Source: Streptomyces angustmyceticus
Lineage (GTDB): Bacteria > Actinomycetota > Actinomycetes > Streptomycetales > Streptomycetaceae
DNA length: 64,000 bases
Direction: 5' to 3'
Assembly (NCBI RefSeq): GCF_019933235.1
Contig: NZ_CP082945.1
Coordinates: 5,803,501-5,867,500 of the forward strand
Under the pieces are notes generated by a model. It was not told the DNA's origin and ran no database searches. It was given only the letters and a program-made list of their open reading frames with translations. Position numbers and translations under genes: made by a program. The stretch's first letter is position 1; the number at the start of each line of letters is the position of its first letter. This document shows positions 7,897 to 17,100 of this stretch, in pieces.

Positions 7897-9531
7897 CTAC
7901 TTCTTCCGGTAGCCGATGATCGTCATCATCCCGGACTCCGAGTGGTAGATGTTGTGGCAGTGGACCATCCACAGGCCGGGGTTGTCGGCGTGGAAATCGA
8001 CGTCGACCCGGCGGCCGGGCAGCAGGATCGTGGTGTCCTTGCGGGGGCCGCCGTGCGGCATGTCGAAGGTGTGGCCGTGCAGGTGCATCGGGTGCCACAT
8101 CCGGGTGTGGTTGCGGAAGATGATCCGGACCCGCTCACCGGCCTCGACGGGATACCGCTGGTCGGGCGTGTACGGGCTCCCGTTGATCGCCCAGTCGTAC
8201 TTCTCCATCGTCCCGGTGAGGGTCATCTCCAGGGTGCGGTCCGGGCGGCGCGGTGCGGACCGCACGGACTCGGCGGCGCGCAGCCGGTCCACGGTCATGA
8301 TCCTGCCGTACAGGTTCCTCGGCCGGACGGACGGGCCGGGCGCCTCACCGCTCCCGGTGCGCAGCAGCCCCATCGTCGCGCGGCCCTTGCCCTCGGCCAG
8401 CACGGTGAGCGGGAAGACGCCGTCCTTGGCCGTGACCATCACGTCGTAGCGCTCGGCCATCCCGATGAGCAGCGCGTCGGCCTCGGCGTGCTCGACGGGG
8501 AAGCCGTCGGTGTGCGTCACGGTCATCGGGTGGTCGCCGAGGGCCACGCGGTAGGCGGTCTCGCTGCCCGCGTTGATGAACCGGATCCGGACGCGGTCGC
8601 CGGGCTTGGCGTGGAAGGTCCGCGGGTCGCGCGCGGTGCGGCCGTTGACCAGGTGGTACGGGTGGTCCACGTCCCCCGCGTCATGGCCCAGCAGCCTGCT
8701 CCGGGCGCCCTTGAGGAGCCGCGAGGGGCCGTCGGCGGGAACGGCGGCGCCGTCCCTGGCGCGGGTGCCCCGGCCACCGCCCTTCGCGTGGTCGTGGGCC
8801 ATCTCCGTCTCGCCGTGGGCCATGGGGCCGCGGTCCACGCCCCCGTGCAGCTGCCTGAGCACCGATTCCGGGGTGCTGCCGTCCACCCCGTCGACCCAGT
8901 CGTCCAGCAGGACGATCCACTCCTTGTCGTAGGAGAGCGGCTCCCTGGGGTCGTCGACGATCAGCGGCGCGTACAGCCCGCGGTCCAGCTGGAGGCCGGA
9001 GTGCGGATGCACCCAGTGCGTGCCGGGGGTGGTGACGGCGAAGCGGTAGTCGAACGAGGCGCCGGGGCGCACGGAGCGCTGGGTCACGCCGGGGACGCCG
9101 TCCATGTCGTTGCGCACCGTCAGCCCGTGCCAGTGCAGCGTCGTGTTCTGCGGCAGGCGGTTGGTGAGGGTCAGCGCGATCCGGTCGCCCGCGTCGACAC
9201 GCATCACCTTGCCGGGCAGCTCGTCGCCGAACGTCCAGGTGCGGACGGTGCGGCCGCCCAGGTCGATCCGGCTCTGGGTGGCGGTCAGCGCGAAGCGGCG
9301 CACGGGGCCCGCGCCCCGCCTGCGCTCGGCCTCGGCGACCTCCGGGCCGTCGGGGGAGACATAGCCCGACGGCGGGTGCCGGTCCGGGCCGGAGAAGGCG
9401 GCGGTGCCGTACATGCCGTTCATGCCGTCCGTGCCGGAGGCGGCCTGGCCGCCGGCACAGGCGGACAGCAGGCCGCTGCCGGCGGCGGCGATACCCGCAC
9501 CGAGCAGGGTGCGGCGGGAGTGCGTACGCAT
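7897..9531 (-). CDS. Secreted multicopper oxidase (laccase/copper oxidase type)
   Basis: 544 residues. The signal region has twin arginines (SRRTLLGAG) followed by a lipobox-like LLSAC (Cys25), suggesting Tat export and lipid anchoring outside the membrane. Three cupredoxin domains; copper ligands are HWHG (133-136), HPH (175-177), HPMHLHGH (480-487) and HCHNIYH (from residue 524), the last with an axial Met at SESGM. A His/Met-rich loop (around residues 235-250) resembles copper-oxidase Met-rich segments. Likely oxidises Cu(I) or phenolics. Start chosen at ATG 9531, with GAGGTG upstream, not the longer frame from 9642. A CsoR-like site upstream at 10175-10189 supports copper control. Confidence 0.92.
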   Translation of the reverse strand: MRTHSRRTLLGAGIAAAGSGLLSACAGGQAASGTDGMNGMYGTAAFSGPDRHPPSGYVSPDGPEVAEAERRRGAGPVRRFALTATQSRIDLGGRTVRTWTFGDELPGKVMRVDAGDRIALTLTNRLPQNTTLHWHGLTVRNDMDGVPGVTQRSVRPGASFDYRFAVTTPGTHWVHPHSGLQLDRGLYAPLIVDDPREPLSYDKEWIVLLDDWVDGVDGSTPESVLRQLHGGVDRGPMAHGETEMAHDHAKGGGRGTRARDGAAVPADGPSRLLKGARSRLLGHDAGDVDHPYHLVNGRTARDPRTFHAKPGDRVRIRFINAGSETAYRVALGDHPMTVTHTDGFPVEHAEADALLIGMAERYDVMVTAKDGVFPLTVLAEGKGRATMGLLRTGSGEAPGPSVRPRNLYGRIMTVDRLRAAESVRSAPRRPDRTLEMTLTGTMEKYDWAINGSPYTPDQRYPVEAGERVRIIFRNHTRMWHPMHLHGHTFDMPHGGPRKDTTILLPGRRVDVDFHADNPGLWMVHCHNIYHSESGMMTIIGYRKK

Positions 9532-9675
9532 GGGGAGAAACACCTCGAGACGATGTCGGTGGCGATCTGGGCGGGGTGAGGGCACTGCCGCGGTCTCCGG
9601 TGGGCGTCGGCGGCGGGGCGCGCCCCCAGGACGCGTCCGCAAGGTCCCGTGCGGTTCGCGACTCCGGGCGGACGA

Positions 9676-9877
9676 CGGGACTTTGAAGACAGGCCCTAGG
9701 GCCTGTCTTCAAAGTCCCGCCTGCCTCGCGGCGCCTGGCACGCACGCTCGCCGCGTTGTCGGGATCATCCCGGTACAACCCAGTACCGGGACGACCCTCC
9801 GCCTTGCGATCGCACGCACCAGACACCGCGAGGCCCGCCCTTCGGGCGAACGACGGGACTTTGAAGACAGGCCCTAG
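9676..9877. mobile_element. MITE-like hairpin element with CTAG-flanked terminal inverted repeats
   Basis: A 20-nt end beginning GGCCTGTCTTC occurs at 9700 and, inverted, before 9873; each end abuts CTAG (9696-9699 and 9874-9877). The 174-bp interior folds on itself, including a perfect CCCGGTAC / GTACCGGG inner stem. A third copy of the end lies directly to the left (9676-9697) and forms a perfect 44-bp palindrome with the left end, as if a second element inserted at the same CTAG. No coding capacity; it would need a transposase elsewhere. Confidence 0.75.
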
Positions 9878-10110
9878 GCGCGCGGCACCGACAGTCGGGC
9901 GAGGAGTGTGGGGCGCGGCGCCCGGGATATCGGCCACGGGCCGCGCGCGAGGCCGCCGCGCGGGACGCCGGCGGGGCCGCTCGCGCGGCGCCGGGCCGGT
10001 GCGCCGGCGCCGGGGAGGCCCGGGAGGGCGGAGGTCAGGACGCCGGTGAGCACCGCGGCGAACAGCGGCAGACGGCCGCACCACGCGGCGGCCTTGCCCT
10101 GTTCGTGCAT
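9874..10110 (-). CDS. Small one-helix protein, 3' end supplied by the MITE
   Basis: 78 codons from an ATG at 10110, starting MHEQGKAAAWCGRLPLF with one hydrophobic segment (about residues 13-33), then a Pro/Arg/Gly-rich tail of low complexity. The stop codon TAG (9876-9874) is the CTAG at the end of the MITE-like element, so the original gene probably continued and was cut by insertion. It sits between the CsoR-like operator and the multicopper oxidase on the same strand. No family recognised; whether it is translated is uncertain. Confidence 0.35.
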   Translation of the reverse strand: MHEQGKAAAWCGRLPLFAAVLTGVLTSALPGLPGAGAPARRRASGPAGVPRGGLARGPWPISRAPRPTLLARLSVPRA

Positions 10111-10174
10111 CGCGGACCTCTCGACGGACGGCGGACCGGCGGACGCGGGGGAGGCCCGCCCTGACGACGCACCC

Positions 10175-10189
10175 TACCCCCGAGGGGTA
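10175..10189 (-). promoter_or_regulatory. CsoR-like copper operator
   Basis: TACCCC-CGA-GGGGTA palindrome, followed by T. It fits the G/C-tract TA(C)n...(G)nTA pattern bound by CsoR repressors. It lies 65 bp upstream of the small ORF and about 650 bp upstream of the multicopper oxidase, same strand. The link to copper is inferred from the motif plus the copper enzyme. Confidence 0.6.
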
Positions 10190-10443
10190 TGGGCTCCGTG
10201 GTGGCCCGCCGAACGGAGAGCCGTGGCATCCGTCCGCCACCGGATCGGGGCCCTCCCGCGCCCGCCGCTGCGGCTCGTCGCGCCGGTGTCCCCGCTCAGC
10301 TTTCCCCGCCGGCCCCCGCTTGCCACCCCACGCCACCCGCGTGCCCGGGGGACATCCCCGGGTCGGCCGGTCACCGGCCCCGCCCGCCCGTCCGGCCCGT
10401 CACACGGCCGCGCCGCCGGACCGGCGGGACTCGGACGGCACGC
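10190..10443. other. Intergenic, no gene visible
   Basis: Open frames here are GC-composition artefacts (Pro/Arg/Gly repeats). No hairpin or promoter stands out beyond the copper operator on its left edge. Confidence 0.4.
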
Positions 10444-11103
10444 CTAGGCCCGCCCGCCCCCGACCGGTGAGAGGAGCCCGGTGAGCTGCGGTACCTGTTC
10501 CCGTTCCGCGGCCTCCAGCGCCAGCCAGGACCCGTCGGGGAAGGCGAGGTCCACCCGGTGGGTGTGGCGCGCCGGATGCGGCTCGGGCCGCAGGGTGAAC
10601 CGCCCGCGGGGCAGTTCGCCGAGGAGTCGCGCGGCCTCCCGCTCCGGCAGCACGGGGTGGCTCAGCAGCAGCAGTCGCTGGTCGGTGAAGGCCAGCGCGA
10701 GCTGGTCGTTGTCGTGCCCGAGCGAGTCGTCGGTGCCCGACCGGGTGGTGACCACGAACCATCCGGCGGCGCTGTCCCAGCCGCCCTGCCACACCCGGCC
10801 GCGGAACAGCCGGCGGAACCCGTGCCAGGTGTGGTGGGCGCCCCGCTCCAGCAGGCCGGCCGGCAGGGCGCACACCCACATCACGAAGGACACCGGCAGG
10901 AGGATCCGCCACCATCCCTTGAACCGCTCCCGCTCCTCCGCCTCCGGCTTGGGCCGGCGGCGGCGCCTGGGGATGCGGTCGGGCACCAGGGGGTCGAGCC
11001 GCACCGGCAGGGCGCCGTACAGCGTCTCCCCGGGCCGCAGCAGGGCCGAACTGTGCGGGAGGAGCCAGGCGTCCCGTTCGGGGACGACGGGGGTGGGGTG
11101 CAT
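10444..11103 (-). CDS. Membrane protein with PH-like domain, third gene of the EspC/WXG operon
   Basis: 219 residues. A cytosolic Pro/Arg-rich N terminus leads to one hydrophobic segment (ILLPVSFVMWVCALPAGLL, about residues 66-85), then a C-terminal beta-rich region in which DQLALAFTDQRLLLL resembles the core strand of bacterial PH-like domains (lalTdrRlll). ATG at 11103 follows the WXG-like gene by 37 bp, so it is the last gene of a three-gene operon. Function unknown; it could be a membrane tether or immunity-like partner of the upstream secreted-type proteins. The PH-like call is by eye and tentative. Confidence 0.6.
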   Translation of the reverse strand: MHPTPVVPERDAWLLPHSSALLRPGETLYGALPVRLDPLVPDRIPRRRRRPKPEAEERERFKGWWRILLPVSFVMWVCALPAGLLERGAHHTWHGFRRLFRGRVWQGGWDSAAGWFVVTTRSGTDDSLGHDNDQLALAFTDQRLLLLSHPVLPEREAARLLGELPRGRFTLRPEPHPARHTHRVDLAFPDGSWLALEAAEREQVPQLTGLLSPVGGGRA

Positions 11104-11140
11104 GTCCGTCTCTCGTCCGTCTCTTCGTCCGCTCCGGCGC

Positions 11141-12088
11141 TCAGCCGAAGGTGTCCTCGATACTGCCCTTGGGCACGCGGTACGGCTTCGGCTCCTCGGG
11201 GCCGTCGTCCGACAGCGCCTCCTTGCCGAAGTGCTCGGCCGCTTCCGTGGCGGGCCCCTTGAAGTCGCCGGTGAGACCGGTGACGGCGCCGATGACCGGC
11301 TTCGAGCCGTGGCCGGCGATCTGGCCGGTCACGAGGTGGTGCGCCCACCAGTTCCGGGTGCGGTAGGCGCCCTCGCCGAAGGCGCCGCCCGCCTTGCGCA
11401 GCGCCCCGGCCGCCGCCTTGGCCTCCTTGAACGCCGCCCAGGACTTCTTCCCCGCCTTGAATTTCCGGACGGCCTCCATCAGTTTGCGCAGCGTCTCCGC
11501 CAGCTTGAGCGAGACCTTCTCCACCCTGCCGAGGAAGACCGCCACCTCCGCCTCGGCCACCAGCCCGTCCACCACCGTGGCCAGGCCGAGGGTGAGGATG
11601 TCGGTGACGACCATCGCGGCCAGCGTCATCGCCGCCCACTCGATGGCCTCGCGGATGATCTCGACGACGGCGTCCTCGGCGAACTTCGACTCCGCCGCGG
11701 CCTGGCTGAGGATGTGTGCCGTCTCGCCCATCTCCGTGGCCGTGCCGTCGATCGCCTCGACGATCTCGCCCATGCCGTGCCCGAAGCCCTCGGACGCCTC
11801 GCCCGCCCAGCGCTCGGGCAGCGGGCGGGCGGCCTGCCGCAGTCCGTCCGCCACCTTGTGCAGCGCCGCGGCCTGCGCCCGCCACTCGTGCGCGGCCGCG
11901 GTGAGCTGCGTCGGCATCCCGGTGACCTCTTCGAGCTTGTCCATCAGCCCGACCTTGTCCAGGAACCACCGGATCGCGTCGTCGAGCCCGGCGTCGATGC
12001 CGTGCTCCTCGCTGTTGTGGATCTCCGGTATGTCCGGGAGTTTCGCGATCTCCCGGTCGACCCAGGCGTAGGCGTCCGTGACCGTCAT
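11141..12088 (-). CDS. WXG100-like protein (type VII secretion-associated)
   Basis: 315 residues, mainly helical. Residues about 60-130 form two amphipathic helices flanking RWAGEASEGF, a W-A-G turn of the WXG100 class; a hydrophobic stretch follows (AAMTLAAMVVTDILTLGLA), then a Lys-rich region and a polar C terminus ending YRVPKGSIEDTFG. The layout (helical hairpin, linker, cationic C domain) resembles exported ESX substrates or small effector proteins, but no catalytic motif is seen. The ATG overlaps the stop of the EspC-like gene (ATGA), so the two products are coupled and may pair. Confidence 0.65.
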   Translation of the reverse strand: MTVTDAYAWVDREIAKLPDIPEIHNSEEHGIDAGLDDAIRWFLDKVGLMDKLEEVTGMPTQLTAAAHEWRAQAAALHKVADGLRQAARPLPERWAGEASEGFGHGMGEIVEAIDGTATEMGETAHILSQAAAESKFAEDAVVEIIREAIEWAAMTLAAMVVTDILTLGLATVVDGLVAEAEVAVFLGRVEKVSLKLAETLRKLMEAVRKFKAGKKSWAAFKEAKAAAGALRKAGGAFGEGAYRTRNWWAHHLVTGQIAGHGSKPVIGAVTGLTGDFKGPATEAAEHFGKEALSDDGPEEPKPYRVPKGSIEDTFG

Positions 12089-12411
12089 GCCGGGATGCTC
12101 CCGCCGCCGTTTCCGAAGCCTTCCCGGGTGGCGTACTCGTTGGCGACGTAGTGGCCGGCCACGGCCCGCAGCTTCTCCGCCGCGTCCCGCAGCAGCTCCG
12201 CGATGTCGTGGAGGTCCTGCTGCGCCGCGTGCGCATGCTCCTTGTAGGACGCGTGCAGCTCGTCCGACTCCGGCAGCTTGCCGAACGCCCCCTGGGGGAT
12301 CTCCACGTGCTCCAGTGCCCGCGCGAGGCGGGGCACCTCCTCGTGCTGCCGTTCCGTGCCCGACGCGCAGCGGAATATCGCGTCCGGATCGGTCCGGAAC
12401 CCCTGTGCCAT
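12085..12411 (-). CDS. EspC-like small helical protein (ESX type VII family)
   Basis: 108 residues, all predicted helix. It begins AQGFRTDPDAIF, has a helix-turn with LPESDELHASYKEH, and a second long helix (QQDLHDIAELLRDAAEKL), matching the general form of the EspC/WXG100-partner family (about 100 residues, helical hairpin). Start placed at ATG 12411, preceded by GGGGAGAG at good spacing, not the codon five residues upstream. First gene of the operon with the WXG-like and PH-like proteins; probably dimerises with the former for export. Confidence 0.6.
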   Translation of the reverse strand: MAQGFRTDPDAIFRCASGTERQHEEVPRLARALEHVEIPQGAFGKLPESDELHASYKEHAHAAQQDLHDIAELLRDAAEKLRAVAGHYVANEYATREGFGNGGGSIPA

Positions 12412-12728
12412 TGCTTCTCTCCCCACGACGCGGGCCGTTCCTGGTCCGCGATCAGCGTAGGAAGGGCAGGGAACGGGCCCTTCAATGCCGGGTCAACGGC
12501 CGCTCAGGCGGGCTTCAAGACTCCGCCAAGCCCCCCGTTTGCCCCCGCCCGCTGCGCTGAGCATGCTCACCGCGGGAAGGATGCGGGGTGAGGGTTACGG
12601 GACGGCGGTTCTGATTCAGGCCAAGGGTGCGTAATGTGACGGTAACCCCTTCACGTGATACTGGTGTGCCACACCGCGTGATCCAGCGCACGTGGATAGG
12701 CCGATTGACCTGCAAGGATTGGTGACCC
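12412..12728. other. Divergent promoter region of the EspC-like operon and glnA2
   Basis: No gene visible. The half next to glnA2 (about 12590-12720) is less GC-rich than its surroundings and contains GGTAACCCCTTCACGTG; it presumably holds the glnA2 promoter. AAGGATTGG just before 12729 can serve as ribosome site. No clean 22-bp GlnR box was found. Confidence 0.45.
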
Positions 12729-14090
12729 ATGGACAAGCAGCAGGAGTTTGTGCTCCGAACGCTCGAGGAGCGCGACATCCGCTTCGTACGGCTGTGGTTC
12801 ACCGATGTGCTCGGGTTCCTCAAGTCCGTGGCGGTCGCCCCCGCCGAGCTGGAGCAGGCATTCGACGAGGGCATCGGATTCGACGGCTCGGCCATCGAGG
12901 GCTTCGCCCGGGTGTACGAGTCCGACATGATCGCCAAGCCGGACCCGGGCACCTTCCAGATCCTGCCCTGGCGCGCCGAGGCCCCCGGCACCGCCCGGAT
13001 GTTCTGCGACATCCTGATGCCGGACGGCTCCCCCTCCTACGCCGACCCGCGCTATGTCCTCAAGCGCATCCTGGCCAAGACCTCCGACCTCGGGTTCACC
13101 TTCTACACCCACCCGGAGATCGAGTTCTTCCTGCTGAAGGACAAGCCCGTGGACGGCCAGCGGCCGACCCCCGGCGACTCCTCCGGCTACTTCGACCACA
13201 CCCCGCAGAACGTCGGCATGGACTTCCGCCGCCAGGCGATCACGATGCTGGAGTCGATGGGCATCTCGGTGGAGTTCAGCCACCACGAGGGCGCCCCCGG
13301 CCAGCAGGAGATCGACCTGCGCTACGCCGACGCCCTCTCGACCGCCGACAACATCATGACGTTCCGGCTGGTCATGAAGCAGGTGGCGCTGGAGCAGGGC
13401 GTCCAGGCGACGTTCATGCCCAAGCCGTTCTCGGAGTACCCGGGCTCCGGCATGCACACCCACCTCTCGCTCTTCGAGGGCGACCGCAACGCCTTCCACG
13501 AGTCCGGCTCGGAGTACCAACTCTCCAAGGTCGGGCGCTCGTTCATCGCCGGACTGCTGCGCCACGCCGGCGAGATCTCCGCCGTCACCAACCAGTGGGT
13601 CAACTCCTACAAGCGCATCTGGGGCGGCGCCAACCGCACCGCGGGCGCCGGCGGCGAGGCCCCCTCGTACATCTGCTGGGGCCACAACAACCGCTCCGCC
13701 CTGATCCGCGTCCCGATGTACAAGCCCGGCAAGATGGGCTCGACCCGGGTCGAGGTCCGCTCCATCGACTCCGGCGCCAACCCGTACCTGAGCTACGCGG
13801 TGCTGCTCGCGGCCGGCCTCAAGGGCATCGAGGAGGGCTACGAACTCCCGGCCGGCGCCGACGACGACGTCTGGGCGCTGTCCGACTCCGAGCGCCGGGC
13901 GATGGGCATCGAGCCGCTGCCGCAGAACCTCGGCGAGGCCATCGAGCTGATGGAACGCAGCGAACTGGTCGCCGAGACCCTCGGCGAGCACGTCTTCGAC
14001 TTCTTCCTGCGCAACAAGAAGCAGGAGTGGGAGGAGTACCGCTCGGAGGTCACCGCCTTCGAGCTGCGCAAGATGCTGCCCGTGCTCTGA
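12729..14090 (+). CDS. glnA2: Type I glutamine synthetase-like enzyme, GlnA2 type
   Basis: 453 residues. GS motifs present: GFDGSAIEGF near residue 55, the Glu-containing HPEIEFFLL, GSGMHTHLS, NRTAGAG in the ATP region, NRSALIRVP and GSTRVEVRSIDSGANPYL. The classic GSI-beta adenylylation loop NLYDLPPE is absent; the corresponding segment reads EEGYELPAGADDDVW, as in mycobacterial GlnA2. From memory, the S. coelicolor GlnA2 homologue was reported as a gamma-glutamylpolyamine synthetase, so polyamine use rather than ammonia assimilation is possible. It is followed 28 bp later by glnE, probably as an operon. Confidence 0.9.
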   Translation: MDKQQEFVLRTLEERDIRFVRLWFTDVLGFLKSVAVAPAELEQAFDEGIGFDGSAIEGFARVYESDMIAKPDPGTFQILPWRAEAPGTARMFCDILMPDGSPSYADPRYVLKRILAKTSDLGFTFYTHPEIEFFLLKDKPVDGQRPTPGDSSGYFDHTPQNVGMDFRRQAITMLESMGISVEFSHHEGAPGQQEIDLRYADALSTADNIMTFRLVMKQVALEQGVQATFMPKPFSEYPGSGMHTHLSLFEGDRNAFHESGSEYQLSKVGRSFIAGLLRHAGEISAVTNQWVNSYKRIWGGANRTAGAGGEAPSYICWGHNNRSALIRVPMYKPGKMGSTRVEVRSIDSGANPYLSYAVLLAAGLKGIEEGYELPAGADDDVWALSDSERRAMGIEPLPQNLGEAIELMERSELVAETLGEHVFDFFLRNKKQEWEEYRSEVTAFELRKMLPVL

Positions 14091-14118
14091 GCCACCGCGC
14101 CACCGAGAGGCTGCCCCC

Positions 14119-17100
14119 ATGGCACTACCCGCTCCGCAGGGACGGCGGAGCAGCACGTTCACCCGGCTGCTGAGACACGGTTTCACCGACCCCTCGGCGG
14201 CCGGGCAGCTGCTCGACGCCCCCGAACTCGCCTCCGTACGCGACGACTCGGTGCTGCTCGAAGCGCTGGGCGCCACCGCCGACCCGGACCTGGCCCTGCA
14301 CGGCCTGGTCCGGCTGGTGGAGGCACAGGAGGACGAGGAACAGCAGACGCTGCTGAGCACGATCGTCGCGGCGAAACCGCTGCGCGACCGGCTGCTGGGA
14401 GTGCTGGGCGCCTCCGAGGCGCTCGCCGACCACCTCGTCCGCCACCCCCGCGACTGGCAGTCACTGGTCACCTACGAGTCGGCCGACCTGCACCCCACCA
14501 CCCCCGAGTTCGAGCTGGCGCTCGCCGAGGGGATCTGGGGCGGCACGAACGCCGAACGCCCCCGCGCGGACGCGCTGCGCACCGCCTACCGCCGCTCTCT
14601 GCTGGGCATCGCGGCCCGCGACGTCTGCGGCACCACCGATGTCGCCGAGGCCGCCGCCGAGCTCGCCGACCTGGCCACCGCCACGGTCCGGGCCGCCCTG
14701 GAGATCTCCTACGAGGAGGCCCCCGGGGACGCCGCGGTGTGCCGGCTCGCCGTCATCGGCATGGGCAAGTGCGGCGGCCGCGAGCTGAACTACGTCTCCG
14801 ACGTCGACGTCATCTTCGTCGCCGAGGCCAAGGAGGGCGTGGACGAGGCCAAGGCGCTGCAGGCCGCGACCCGGCTCGCCGCCCGCATGATGCGGCTGTG
14901 CTCGGACAACACCGTCGAGGGCACCATCTGGCCGGTGGACGCCAACCTGCGCCCCGAGGGCCGCAACGGCCCGCTGGTGCGCACCCTCTCCAGCCACCTC
15001 GCCTACTACCAGCGCTGGGCCAAGACCTGGGAGTTCCAGGCGCTGCTCAAGGCCCGCCCGATGGCCGGCGACCTCCAGCTGGGCCAGGCGTACGTGGACG
15101 CGCTGGCGCCGATGGTGTGGGACGTCGCCGAGCGGGAGAACTTCGTCGCCGACGTGCGCCAGATGCGCCGCCGGGTCGTCGAGAACATCCCCGCGGCCCA
15201 GGTCGAACGGGAACTCAAGCTCGGCCCCGGCGGACTGCGCGACGTCGAATTCGCCGTCCAGCTACTGCAGTTGGTCCACGGCCGCAGCGACGCCACCCTG
15301 CGCAGCGCCACCACCCTCGACGCCCTCGCCGCGCTGGCCGCCGGCGGCTACGTCGGACGCCAGGACGCCGCGGCCCTCGACGCCGCCTACCGCTTCCTGC
15401 GCACGCTGGAGCACCGCATCCAGCTCTTCCGGATGCGCCGCACCCACCTGATGCCCGAGGACGAGGGCGAACAGCGGCGCCTGGCACGCTCGCTGGGCCT
15501 GCGCACCGAGCCCGTCGACACCCTCCGCAAGGAGTGGCGCTGGCACGCCAGGGAGGTGCGCCGGCTGCACGAGAAACTCTTCTACCGCCCGCTGCTCGAT
15601 GCCGTCGCCACCCTGGAGCCCGGCGAGACCCGGCTCTCGGCCCGAGCCGCCGGCCACCGCCTCGAAGCCCTCGGCTACGCCGACCCGGTGGCCGCGCTGC
15701 GGCACCTGGAGGCGCTGGCGTCCGGTGTGACCCGCAAGGCCGCCATCCAGCGGACCCTGCTGCCGGTGCTGCTGGCCTGGTTCGCGGACTCCGCCGACCC
15801 CGACGCCGGCCTGCTCAACTTCCGCAAGGTCTCCGACGCGCTCGGCAAGACCCCCTGGTACCTGCGGCTGCTGCGCGACGAGGGCGCGGCCGCCGAGAAC
15901 CTCGCCCGGGTGCTGTCCGCCGGCCGCCTCGCCCCCGACCTGCTGCTGCGCGCCCCCGAGGCGGTCGCCCTGCTCGGCGCCTCCGACGGGCTCCAGCCGC
16001 GCGGCCGGGCCGCGCTGGAACAGGAGGTGCTGGCCGCAGTCGGCCGCGCGGACGGCGCGGAAGCGGCGGTCGCCGCGGCCCGCGGCGTGCGCCGCAGAGA
16101 GCTGTTCCGCACGGCCGCCGCGGACGTCATCGGCGCGTACGGCACCGAGTTCAGCCCCGCGGACACCGACCACGGCCGCTCCGTCGACGCCGTCGGCTCC
16201 GCGGTCTCCGACCTCAACGCCGCCACCCTCGCCGGAGCCCTGCGCGCCGCGGTCCGCCAGCAGTGGGGCGACACCCTGCCCACCCGCTTCACGGTGATCG
16301 GCATGGGCCGCTTCGGCGGCCGCGAACTGAGCTACGGCTCCGACGCCGACGTCCTCTTCGTCCACGAACCGCGCGAGGGCGCCGACGAACAGGAGGCCGC
16401 CAAGGCCGCCCACGCCGTCGCCAACGAGATGCGCCGGCTGCTGGAACTCCCCTCTTCCGACCCGCCGTTGCCCATCGACGCCGACCTGCGCCCCGAGGGC
16501 AGGTCGGGCCCGCTGGTACGCACCCTCGCCTCGTACGCGGCCTACTACCGGCGCTGGTCGCTGGTCTGGGAGTCCCAGGCCCTGCTGCGCGCCGAACCGG
16601 TCGCCGGCGACGCCGAGCTGGGGCAGCGCTTCATCGACCTCATCGACCCGCTGCGCTACCCCGCCGAGGGCCTCGGCGACGACGCGGTCCGCGAGATCCG
16701 CAAGCTCAAGGCCCGCATGGAGGCCGAACGGCTGCCCCGCGGCGCCGACCCCACCACCCACGCCAAGCTCGGCCGCGGCGGCCTCAGCGACGTCGAATGG
16801 ACCGTGCAACTGCTGCAGATGCAGCACGGCTGGGAGGTCCCCGGCCTGCGCACCACCCGCACCCGCGAGGCGTTGGCGGCGGCCCACGCCGCCGACCTGA
16901 TCGACACCGAGGACGCCCAGACCCTCGACGAGGCGTGGGTCCTGGCGGCCCGCGTCCGCAACGCCGTCATGGTCGTCCGCGGCCGCCCCGGCGACACGTT
17001 CCCCGTCGACGGCCGCGAGCTGGCGGCCGTGGGCCGCTACCTGGGCTACGAGGAGGGCCACGTCGGCGAGATGATCGACGACTACCGCCGTGTTACGCGC

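Noticed and set aside
12600..12720. GlnR box upstream of glnA2
   Set aside because: GTTAC and GGTAAC half-sites exist but the 11-bp periodic partners do not line up, unlike at glnII.
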